Source of the DNA: Dorea_A amylophila
GTDB lineage: Bacteria; Bacillota; Clostridia; Lachnospirales; Lachnospiraceae
DNA: 64,000 bases
Reading direction: 5' to 3'
Assembly: GCF_025567265.1 (NCBI RefSeq)
Contig: NZ_JAOQJW010000008.1
Coordinates: forward strand, 1-64,000
The translations under genes and the position numbers were made by a program. Below, piece after piece: positions 34,237-41,907 of this stretch. The notes under the pieces are model-generated. The model saw only the letters and a program-made list of their open reading frames with translations. It was not told the DNA's origin and did not search any database. Position 1 is the first letter of the stretch; the number at the start of each line of letters is the position of its first letter.

Positions 34237-34290
34237 ATCATTATCTTTCTGTCCAGTCAAGGCGGCCCTGACATTCATAATTTCTAAAAT

Positions 34291-35757
34291 TCACTGGCGG
34301 ATTCGGAAAAAATCCAAAACCTTTTTACTGCCGGATTCGTCCAATGGATAGCTTTCTTTTACTTGCCCTTTTTCCATATGGACTACATACGAACATCCCG
34401 CCATCACCAACTCCGGATCATGCGTAATAACAAGAAGCGTTTTGCCCTGATCCGCGAGTGACTTCAAACTCCGCGCAACTTCCCGCATATGTTTGAGATC
34501 AAGCCCGCTTGTTGGTTCGTCAAACACAATGATCTCCCGGTTACTCACAATGGCAGACGCGATCGCTACCCGCTGTTTTTGCCCGCCGGAAAGAGAAAGC
34601 GGGTGCCTGTCTTTATATTCCAGCAGATCAAACTGTTTAAGGATTTTATCCACAACAGTTTCATCCTTGTTGTCCATGCTCAGAAGCACTTCATCCGCCA
34701 CGCTTTCGGTAAATAGCTGATGGCTGGTATCCTGCATTACCATGTAGCAATGTTTGAGCCGGGCTTTCCAATCAAGGGTTTTCCCCTCAACCTGCAAAAA
34801 GCCACACTTCTTTTCCAGTCCGCAAATACAGCGGGCCAGAGTAGATTTTCCAGCGCCATTCAGACCGATAATGGCAATCGTTTCTCCAACAGGCAGTTCT
34901 GCACTCGGAATATGGAGGCTTTCCGGTTCCCGCTTTTTATACGCAAAGCAGAAATTTTGAAATTCCATCTGTTTAGCTGTATGCGCCTGATACTGATTCG
35001 CAGGCTTCAACTTCGAGAGAGAAAACGGCCGCAGCCCTATTTCTTTTCGAGTGCCATCCGATAAGCTGTCAAATTCAGCAGGCGTGTATTCCCGTTCAAT
35101 CTCCCCATCTTTTACATACAGCACACGATCTGCAAGATCGTGAAGGTAGTAAAGGCGGTGTTCTGCGATCAGAATTGTTTTGCCCTGCTTTTTCCAGAGG
35201 CTTAGGACCTGCCGCAGGTCATCAATAGCAGCCATATCCAAATTAGAAGATGGTTCGTCCAGGACCATAATTCCCGGCAGCAATACACTTGATGAAGCAC
35301 AGGCTATTTTTTGCTTTTCGCCTCCGGACAGAGCAAACACGCTTCGCCCCATCAAATCTTCAATATGATAATCGGAAACTGTCCGGTCAATCCTTTTCAG
35401 GATATCCTCCTGAGGATAGCCTAAATTTTCACAGGCAAAGGCTAATTCACTATCCGTATCCACGTTGAAAAACTGACTTTTGGGATTCTGGAATACAGAT
35501 CCCACCATAGCAGCCAAGTCATAAAGCGGCGTATCTGATACGCTTTTTCCGTCCAGAAGGACATCGCCCTCTAATTTGCCCTCGTAATAATGAGGCACCA
35601 GCCCGTTTACCAAACGGGTAATCGTTGTTTTCCCACAGCCGGATTCTCCCGTAAGTAAAACAAATTCCCCTGTGTTTATGGTGAGATTGACATTTCTAAT
35701 CCCTCCGCCGCTGGATTCTTCACCATAAGAAAAAGAAACATTTTGAAAATCTATCAT
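34291..35757 (-). CDS. ECF transporter ATPase, two fused ATPase domains
   Basis: 488 residues from the ATG at 35757, with AGGAGGG upstream. Two ABC ATPase halves are joined: Walker A GESGCGKTT near residue 39 with LSGGEKQKIACA, and GLNGAGKST near residue 300 with LSGGQKQRVAIA and IIVFDEPTSGLD. This corresponds to EcfA and EcfA' fused. It energises the adjacent EcfT/EcfS pair. Start overlaps the EcfT stop (ATGA). Confidence 0.9.
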   Translation of the reverse strand: MIDFQNVSFSYGEESSGGGIRNVNLTINTGEFVLLTGESGCGKTTITRLVNGLVPHYYEGKLEGDVLLDGKSVSDTPLYDLAAMVGSVFQNPKSQFFNVDTDSELAFACENLGYPQEDILKRIDRTVSDYHIEDLMGRSVFALSGGEKQKIACASSSVLLPGIMVLDEPSSNLDMAAIDDLRQVLSLWKKQGKTILIAEHRLYYLHDLADRVLYVKDGEIEREYTPAEFDSLSDGTRKEIGLRPFSLSKLKPANQYQAHTAKQMEFQNFCFAYKKREPESLHIPSAELPVGETIAIIGLNGAGKSTLARCICGLEKKCGFLQVEGKTLDWKARLKHCYMVMQDTSHQLFTESVADEVLLSMDNKDETVVDKILKQFDLLEYKDRHPLSLSGGQKQRVAIASAIVSNREIIVFDEPTSGLDLKHMREVARSLKSLADQGKTLLVITHDPELVMAGCSYVVHMEKGQVKESYPLDESGSKKVLDFFRIRQ

Positions 35758-36506
35758 GGCAAAATCCCTCCTGCGGAAATTATCGGGGAAGCAATCGCCC
35801 AAAACACTACAAAGCAACAAAACAAGATCAGCACCACATCGGCAAAATTGAATTTAAGCTGGCAAATGTTTGTGCGTTTGACAGGAGCGCCGAGGCCACG
35901 GGTAATTGCCGCAGCGGAAAGTTCCTCACCGATTTTCACGGAGCAGGTAATCATCGGGATCAGCTTATACTCCAATATTTTTGAAGATTTTTTCCCTCCA
36001 AGTTTAATCCCACGCATTTTCATAGCGTCACTGATTGCTTCTGACTCCTGAAAGACAGTTGGAAAGAAGCGGAACATGACCGTTAAGGGGATCGTCACTT
36101 CTTTAGGCATATGGATTCTTTCCATGCCGGAAATCAATTCACTGACCGTTGTTGTTTTCACTGCATAGGCAGCAATCGCAACACTGGGAAGGATTCGGCA
36201 GAAGAATCCTATTGTAAACAGAACAAGGAAATTCAATATCCCCGTAAGGTGCGGCAAAACATAAATTTGGACAGCATAAAAAACAGAAAACACAGCAATA
36301 TAGCCCACAGCTTTTGCACATTGTTTCGAGGTAAGCAGCAATATAGCCGGAACCACACAAAGAACAAGGCGGATCAGTCCCATAGCTTCTCCGCCTGTTC
36401 CACCCATGACAAAAATGCTTATGATGAAGATGAGCAACAGTTTTGTACGCGGATCGAGCCGCAACCCTTGTTCTGTTTTTTTGCTGAGCAGAATTTCCCG
36501 CGCCAT
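35754..36506 (-). CDS. ECF transporter membrane coupling protein (EcfT)
   Basis: 250 residues from the ATG at 36506, which overlaps the EcfS stop (TAATG). LDPRTKLLLIFIISIFVMGG is the EcfT start. It has about five membrane segments, and cytoplasmic coupling motifs of the family include DAMKMRGIKL and AAAITRGLGAP (the two A-R-G motifs that touch the ATPases). Confidence 0.9.
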   Translation of the reverse strand: MAREILLSKKTEQGLRLDPRTKLLLIFIISIFVMGGTGGEAMGLIRLVLCVVPAILLLTSKQCAKAVGYIAVFSVFYAVQIYVLPHLTGILNFLVLFTIGFFCRILPSVAIAAYAVKTTTVSELISGMERIHMPKEVTIPLTVMFRFFPTVFQESEAISDAMKMRGIKLGGKKSSKILEYKLIPMITCSVKIGEELSAAAITRGLGAPVKRTNICQLKFNFADVVLILFCCFVVFWAIASPIISAGGILP

Positions 36507-37102
36507 TATGCAATACCGGCACGCTGGAAGTGCTTTTTGCAAATGGCTTTCCCAATCATACCTCCGACAAGGCCAAACACAAAGCAGGCAACCAGCAAAA
36601 TAGGCGCAATCCACATAGGCATATATGTATTAAGGGTAGCTGCATATTCAGTGCCGTATCCTTCAGTCAGCATTACCATATAGCTTTCACGGTTCAGGAA
36701 AATGGGAGCAAAGTTGCCAAACACCCAGATGCTGAACACACCGCAGGAAAGAACTGTACTCTTTGCACTTTTGTAGTCTGCCTTTTTCAGGATCACGTCA
36801 GCCAACAGGCCGCCAACAAGACCAGTTACCATAGTAAGATAGCCGTTGCCGAAGAACACCATGATTAGACCAATCAGGAAACCCATGATTGCAGTCATCC
36901 CGAATTTTTTAGCCTTTGTAACATACAGCATATAGGGGATGCCGCCAATCAAAGGACACAGCACCGCCATCAGCGGAATAAAAATGGGGATGAAGCCAAG
37001 CATCGCCACCAGCATAACAATGACGACATAGATGACGGTGTAGATGCCGATAGTAATTAAATCTTTTCCCTCAAGCCGGGAACTTTTTTTCTGGGAACTC
37101 AT
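36506..37102 (-). CDS. ECF substrate-binding protein, MptD/Trep_Strep family
   Basis: 198 residues with five to six membrane segments (residues 13-45, 50-65, 70-95, 96-112, 118-135, 165-190). The style (LIGGIPYMLYVTKAKKFGMT, MGFLIGLIMVFFGNGYLTM) matches the MptD/Trep_Strep family of ECF S components, often found beside siderophore-like loci and AraC regulators in Firmicutes. Substrate unproven; the context suggests a metal chelate. First gene of the uptake operon, with an unusually informative promoter (37127-37221). Confidence 0.85.
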   Translation of the reverse strand: MSSQKKSSRLEGKDLITIGIYTVIYVVIVMLVAMLGFIPIFIPLMAVLCPLIGGIPYMLYVTKAKKFGMTAIMGFLIGLIMVFFGNGYLTMVTGLVGGLLADVILKKADYKSAKSTVLSCGVFSIWVFGNFAPIFLNRESYMVMLTEGYGTEYAATLNTYMPMWIAPILLVACFVFGLVGGMIGKAICKKHFQRAGIA

Positions 37103-37126
37103 ACCAGTATCCTCCTATCTAAAAAA

Positions 37127-37156
37127 TGGTGTAGTTAGTATTTTCTAACTACACCA
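37127..37156. promoter_or_regulatory. Palindromic operator/leader hairpin of the ECF operon
   Basis: A perfect 12-base inverted repeat around TATTTT, with core GTTAG-N6-CTAAC. It lies at the expected transcription start of the promoter at 37160-37188 and is followed on the transcript by T6 and then the AGGAGG ribosome site. It can be read as a repressor site, as an attenuator of read-through from the AraC gene, or both. Confidence 0.75.
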
Positions 37157-37221
37157 CATATAATAACAATTTACGCCTACATTTCCAACCCAAAAACGGT
37201 TTTATTCTACCCAAAATCGGT
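37157..37221 (-). promoter_or_regulatory. ECF operon promoter with tandem AraC-type sites
   Basis: Read leftward: two direct repeats of the form ACCG(A/T)TTTTGGGT (37205-37221 and 37183-37200), spaced about two helical turns. The nearer one contains the -35 box TTGGAA (37183-37188), followed by a 17-base spacer and the -10 TATTAT (37160-37165). This is the layout of a class II promoter activated by an AraC-type protein. Confidence 0.7.
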
Positions 37222-37232
37222 ATTTTTTAATT

Positions 37233-38204
37233 TTAACCAATCGTATTTTCCGTTTTATAGTTTTTAGGAATTACCCCATACTTCTTTTTGAATGCCGCAG
37301 CAAAGTTACTCGGTTTTGAATAGCCTACAAATGCTGCCACCTGACTTACGTTCAAATTACTTTCTAATAGTAGACTTGCCGCCTTTTCCAATCGCTGATC
37401 TATAATATACGCATGAACCGATGTTCCAAACAGCGAGGAAAAACCCTTTGACAATTTTGAAGTACTAATATTGACTTTTCGCGCCAATTCCTCACAACTT
37501 GGTGCCAAAGCAAGCTGACTGTCAATGATTCTCTTCGCTTCTATGATGGATTCTCGGTCACTTCTGGAAATTGCTATATAAGTTGACGCAAGAATACTCA
37601 GTTCCAAAATCTCACTCAAATATACAGATAACAACTCAAAAACTTTGCTTTCCAAAAACAGGTATCCCAATCCGCCGCGATATTGCGTGAAGTCTTTCAG
37701 TTCCGCAAAAATGTGCTCCATATAGGGAGTAATACCTACTTTTGATATACCTTCCAATAGTTTTTTCTGATAAACCTCAATCTCACCAACATCAAAATAG
37801 TCATTCATAATTTTACGGAAATACGACAGTGGTACTTTTACATTTTTGAAAAGGAAATCGTTTTGTTTGGAATAGCACAGATATTCCATTTTCCCGTGTC
37901 CACGATAAATACAGGACTCACCTTTTTGTATGCTGATACTTTGTCGGCTATCTGCAATATTCCAGGAAACACCATCATTGAAGCAGAACAACATTTGAAT
38001 GTATTCTTCGCTACTCACTCCCTGCACGTTCATATCTGAAAAATAATTCATTTTCCAGTCCGAAACAACTGCTCCCTGTTTCGTGACCACCTGTAAAATC
38101 TGCCCTGTCCCCATGTCTGCTGGAATATCTATGGTTATTGTCTGCGGTGAATTAGAGAGCAGATCACGATAAAGATTATTCATGTATTGGTTTGTCATGT
38201 ACAA
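37233..38204 (-). CDS. AraC family activator (YbtA-like role)
   Basis: 323 residues from a TTG with GGGAGG five bases upstream (an in-frame ATG at 38198 is the alternative). The N-terminal 200 residues have no named domain. The C-terminal 100 form the AraC double helix-turn-helix (CEELARKVNISTSKLSKGFS, then LNVSQVAAFVGYSKPSNFAAAFKKKYGVIP). It lies between the biosynthetic and uptake genes, as YbtA does in the yersiniabactin island, where the siderophore itself is the inducer. Likely targets are the tandem repeats at 37183-37221. Confidence 0.9.
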   Translation of the reverse strand: MYMTNQYMNNLYRDLLSNSPQTITIDIPADMGTGQILQVVTKQGAVVSDWKMNYFSDMNVQGVSSEEYIQMLFCFNDGVSWNIADSRQSISIQKGESCIYRGHGKMEYLCYSKQNDFLFKNVKVPLSYFRKIMNDYFDVGEIEVYQKKLLEGISKVGITPYMEHIFAELKDFTQYRGGLGYLFLESKVFELLSVYLSEILELSILASTYIAISRSDRESIIEAKRIIDSQLALAPSCEELARKVNISTSKLSKGFSSLFGTSVHAYIIDQRLEKAASLLLESNLNVSQVAAFVGYSKPSNFAAAFKKKYGVIPKNYKTENTIG

Positions 38205-38217
38205 GCATTCCTCCCGA

Positions 38218-38235
38218 AGTTAGATAAGACTAATT
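38218..38235. promoter_or_regulatory. Palindrome upstream of the AraC gene
   Basis: AGTTAG-N6-CTAATT, one base off the palindrome seen at 37133 and 55591, placed directly before the ribosome site. The rest of the 38236-38497 gap is AT-rich with no recognised feature. Confidence 0.6.
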
Positions 38236-38497
38236 AAATTTTACAACTTCCAAAGTAAAAAGTCAAATTTTGTAATCATGTAAAAAGCAGACACTACTTA
38301 ATGTAAATTACAAACTTCACTTACTTCCATTTCTTTCTGCATCTCACAAGACGATAAAGTCACTTTTAAAACCCATTGTACTGACAATTTAATATTAATT
38401 CTCATTGTTCTCCCTGCACATCGCTAAATTATCTTATAAATATGGCATTTTAGGAACACCTGACAGTTCGAGAGTTAATTTTATCTGAAGTTCATAT

Positions 38498-39241
38498 TTA
38501 TCGTGCTTTTATTGCAAGTAATAATGTTTCTGATAATTTAGCTGTTCTAAAGTGCATTTTTGTCAATTGGTTTAAAATTTTTTCCACACTCTGATAATTC
38601 CACGACATTAGGCTATCTACAGTACTAACTATTTTTTTACCACAAAAAACTTTATAGGTCAATCTCCATGTCCATTGATCCATCCCCACTTGCTTTATAT
38701 CGGTAATATACGTCTCATAGCGCAATCTTCCTTGAGTAGCCACCGATATTCTACTTCCTACTGGCGCAACAAGAAATTTCGGTTCTAAAAGTTCTATCAG
38801 GATTGGGACATTTATATTCAAATTTTTATCTAATTTATACAATAATTTTTCTTGTTCATCCCTTTTTAAATGTCCAAGTACTCCCATGCACATTACACCA
38901 CTTATTTTATCTCGAAATGAATATTTACCTACATCTATCGGCAATAGAGAAATTCTCTCTTTAACTTCATTATGCTCCATTAATCTTGCCATAAACGCTG
39001 TTCTCATATAAGCCGATGGTTCTAAAGCAATTATTTCTTTATCACATATCATATTAGCCATCTCTATTGTTGTTTTTCCAGTTCCTGCACCTATATCCAA
39101 AATGATTCCATCTAAATCCTTAACCATATCAGCAAATTTGTTTAAAACAATTTTTTTGTTCCCTATCTGTGAAAGAGCTGATAAATCATAAAATTCTACT
39201 GTCTCTCCGTATACATTCTCAATTTCATTCAATCCCGTCAT
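38498..39241 (-). CDS. SAM-dependent methyltransferase
   Basis: 247 residues with class I motif I (ILDIGAGTGKTT) near residue 48, an acidic loop (ALEPSA) and a GVLGHL motif. In pyochelin and yersiniabactin assembly a methyltransferase domain acts on a thiazolidine nitrogen or carbon; here the NRPS has no obvious active methyltransferase, so this free enzyme could supply that step. It overlaps the reductase gene by 17 bases. AT-rich relative to the upstream genes. Confidence 0.85.
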   Translation of the reverse strand: MTGLNEIENVYGETVEFYDLSALSQIGNKKIVLNKFADMVKDLDGIILDIGAGTGKTTIEMANMICDKEIIALEPSAYMRTAFMARLMEHNEVKERISLLPIDVGKYSFRDKISGVMCMGVLGHLKRDEQEKLLYKLDKNLNINVPILIELLEPKFLVAPVGSRISVATQGRLRYETYITDIKQVGMDQWTWRLTYKVFCGKKIVSTVDSLMSWNYQSVEKILNQLTKMHFRTAKLSETLLLAIKAR

Positions 39242-40325
39242 TCTCCTTTTTTATTAAATGTCTTTTTTCCAAATCATAAAATATACTTTTTATGTCACCA
39301 AAATTGTCATAATCAACGATATTCATATAGCCCACTTTCTGACATATTTCAGACCATAATTTTGATACATATATTTGATATTGCGCCATGGACATTTTTT
39401 CTGTTCTATTTTGCTTAAATAAAATCTCTAAAGCTTTCTTTACTGCATCCGGCCATATTTGTTCAAACGTTTCTTTTACTGATGGTAACATTACATTTCC
39501 TATAGTAACACCAGAGGGTATATTTACTTCCTCTTCTACATTAATACTTAGTGTTCCATATTCATCTCTTGGCATATGCAAGAAAGGAAGCCATATTACC
39601 GGACCATGGGTATTGACCAGACAGAGCCGCCCTGTGGAAAATGTCAATTCTATTCTATGATATAAATGTAATGGATGGTCTATATCGTTACGATCCACAT
39701 TGGTATTCACTATAAATGTTACCGGAACCATTCCAATTATACCACTAATAACTCTGTTACCCCCTCCTGCCATAGAAGTTGTATAAGATTCTGCTACATT
39801 TCCCAATTTCCATGTAGATAAGCCTCCCAACGCACACCCCAATATATCTATTCCATCATATAATACATGTATAGCGCATTCCAAGGATGCATTTATAAGA
39901 TGAGCATGTTTACTTATTATTTGTGCCGCCTCTAAAAAATCTCGAATTGGCTTGATATACCGATAAAATGGATTCAACATAAAAGCGGCACTTCCGGATT
40001 CTCTTATACAATTAACAATTTCTACCTCATGAGCAGGATGTTCTAATAATGTTGGTATCCCTTTTGCAAGTATACTTTTAGCTATATTGGCACCGTTTCC
40101 ACCTCCAGCCGCATTAGGTACAACTACACATGCTGCATCAACATTTTGATTTATTTCTTTAATATCCGTATACATTGGCACATTTAGATTCTTTGAAAGA
40201 AGTCTGGATCTATCGCTTCCTTTTCCCAATATACCCATAAGCTCATATTCTTTACTTTCTGCAATAGCTTTCAAATAAATTTTCCCAAATCCTGTTCCAC
40301 ATACTAAAATCTGTTTTTTCTTCAT
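39225..40325 (-). CDS. Thiazolinyl imide reductase (PchG/YbtU/Irp3-like)
   Basis: 366 residues. A Rossmann start (ILVCGTGFGKIYLKAIAES) and Gfo/Idh/MocA-like layout with VVPNAAGGGNGANIAKSIL and LEHPAHE match the PchG/YbtU reductases, which use NADPH to reduce one carrier-bound thiazoline to thiazolidine. Overlaps both neighbours by a few bases, so tightly coupled. Its presence is strong evidence for a thiazolidine in the product. Confidence 0.88.
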   Translation of the reverse strand: MKKKQILVCGTGFGKIYLKAIAESKEYELMGILGKGSDRSRLLSKNLNVPMYTDIKEINQNVDAACVVVPNAAGGGNGANIAKSILAKGIPTLLEHPAHEVEIVNCIRESGSAAFMLNPFYRYIKPIRDFLEAAQIISKHAHLINASLECAIHVLYDGIDILGCALGGLSTWKLGNVAESYTTSMAGGGNRVISGIIGMVPVTFIVNTNVDRNDIDHPLHLYHRIELTFSTGRLCLVNTHGPVIWLPFLHMPRDEYGTLSINVEEEVNIPSGVTIGNVMLPSVKETFEQIWPDAVKKALEILFKQNRTEKMSMAQYQIYVSKLWSEICQKVGYMNIVDYDNFGDIKSIFYDLEKRHLIKKENDGIE

Positions 40326-41347
40326 ATCTTTCCCTCTGATTTGAACTTATCTATTTTTTTAAGTTCATCTAACACTTGATATTTTTCAAGATAACTTGCC
40401 ATTGTATAAATTCCATCCTTCCTAGGCATTTCAAATATTGCATTGGCAGTAATCGCTAATATTTCGCCAGTTAAAACACTCGGATTTTTTCCTTCAAAAT
40501 AAATGCATCTACTATCATTTCCTTTATTTTGTCTTACCCATATAAAAGCTTTTTGGTTGCTATTTTTCTGTCCCATTAATGCATTTACTAAATCTTTTTT
40601 TTGACAATGCGCCTTATTTACTATTGAAAATAAACTTACAGGTGCCGCCGTATATGAATCAATATTAAGCATATATTTCCCTTGTATAATTTCTTGAATT
40701 TCTTCTGTAACATATGGCAATATAGATAATTTCGAAATTCTTGTTGGAAGATTCAGCGGACTTCTTTTCTGAGCAGGTAAAATTTTTCCATTTCGCACAC
40801 ATGCCATAGGAATTCCAGCTTTATAACTTTTTATTTCTTCCACATAATCGATTGCGGCAGCTTTTGAAAAATTATAGACACCTCCAATAATCATCTCTAT
40901 TAAGTCATCATTGAAAGCTTCTTTAAGCACAGAAGACAACATCCATCCTGATAACCCCGGAAATATTCCCGAACCAACTATAGCGGTACCTTTCATGCTA
41001 GAATTCCTCATTTTTCTAATTAAATGAATTCCTCCTGGGTCAACATACGGAATATTCTCTGCCATTGCTTCAAGTAACATTTTTTCACTATAGTCTGCGG
41101 AAGGTCCGATTGCTCCTATTACCAAATCACTTCCTTTAAAGAATTTTCCAATATTACTTTCCTTATCAATATCAAGTTCAAATAATTGGATGTTGGGAGC
41201 CATATACATTCCTGTATCTTTTATTGTTTCTATATTCCGTACACTGACTCTTAATGAATAGCCTAACTTACTTAAAACCTTACACGCTGTCACACCAACA
41301 GTACCTGTTCCGCCAAGAATACAGATTGTTCTGCGATTATTTATCAT
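40322..41347 (-). CDS. Saccharopine dehydrogenase-like oxidoreductase
   Basis: 341 residues. NAD(P)-binding start ICILGGTGTVGVTACKVL, then DLVIGAIGPSADYSEKML and PYVDPGG, the saccharopine dehydrogenase N-domain pattern. No counterpart is part of the pyochelin pathway I know. It may form or reduce a C-N bond in a side chain or tailor the final product, by analogy with opine-type metallophores; this is speculation. Overlaps the neighbours by 11 and 4 bases. Confidence 0.75.
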   Translation of the reverse strand: MINNRRTICILGGTGTVGVTACKVLSKLGYSLRVSVRNIETIKDTGMYMAPNIQLFELDIDKESNIGKFFKGSDLVIGAIGPSADYSEKMLLEAMAENIPYVDPGGIHLIRKMRNSSMKGTAIVGSGIFPGLSGWMLSSVLKEAFNDDLIEMIIGGVYNFSKAAAIDYVEEIKSYKAGIPMACVRNGKILPAQKRSPLNLPTRISKLSILPYVTEEIQEIIQGKYMLNIDSYTAAPVSLFSIVNKAHCQKKDLVNALMGQKNSNQKAFIWVRQNKGNDSRCIYFEGKNPSVLTGEILAITANAIFEMPRKDGIYTMASYLEKYQVLDELKKIDKFKSEGKI

Positions 41348-41894
41348 TTTCTAGTTCCCTCATAATAATATCAAAAATGTCATTACTATTAGATTCAAAT
41401 TCTCTAACGTTACCTAAAACAGCCTTTTCCCAAGATTTAATAGCAACTGAATTTCCGTCAATTATGCTTATATCTCCTAAATATAAATCACTTTCTTTTG
41501 CTTTAGATGGATTTATTAAAAAAATGCGGTTAATAATAATGTTTTCCCCCAATAGTTCACTTGCCTTAGTTATGCATAAAGAAGCCATTTCGGAAAAGGC
41601 AATAATATATTTCTTTTTAACACTTATGTCTTCATGACATCTTTCAATTATTTCTTGCCCTCCCACTCTCTTACAACTTATGTTTGAAGCGCTCAACTTT
41701 TCTATAAGAACATCTCTTATTTCATTTTCGTTATCCCCAAATATATATACAACAGTATATGAATTTCTTGTTTGATTTCCTGCATTACTATGCATTTGAT
41801 TTTTTGAAGGATTTTTACAATCCGATATATACTGAGCAATCCCCATAATTGTTGGCATCGTCAACGATGCCCGTAATATTTCATCAAATCTCAT
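41337..41894 (-). CDS. Vestigial carrier-thioesterase fragment
   Basis: 185 residues. The first 25 (MRFDEILRASLTMPTIMGIAQYI) look like the last helix of a carrier domain (compare the end of the NRPS, IGKLFEYPTISKIERYI). After a linker comes a shrunken alpha/beta-hydrolase: IIAFSEMASL where a thioesterase has GxSxG, and SNSNDIFDIIM where the catalytic His normally lies. The elbow glycines and the His are missing, and the protein is about 60-80 residues too short. It looks like the 3' remnant of a lost terminal module that has kept an open frame and a start 13 bases after the NRPS. Confidence 0.6.
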   Translation of the reverse strand: MRFDEILRASLTMPTIMGIAQYISDCKNPSKNQMHSNAGNQTRNSYTVVYIFGDNENEIRDVLIEKLSASNISCKRVGGQEIIERCHEDISVKKKYIIAFSEMASLCITKASELLGENIIINRIFLINPSKAKESDLYLGDISIIDGNSVAIKSWEKAVLGNVREFESNSNDIFDIIMRELENDK

Positions 41895-41907
41895 ATGTAT
41901 TTACTCA

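Noticed and set aside
38380..38420. AT-rich TTAATATTAATTCTCATT resembling a Fur or DtxR box.
   Set aside because: Lies well upstream of the AraC gene, is not palindromic enough, and does not match the stronger palindromes found at 37133, 38218 and 55591.
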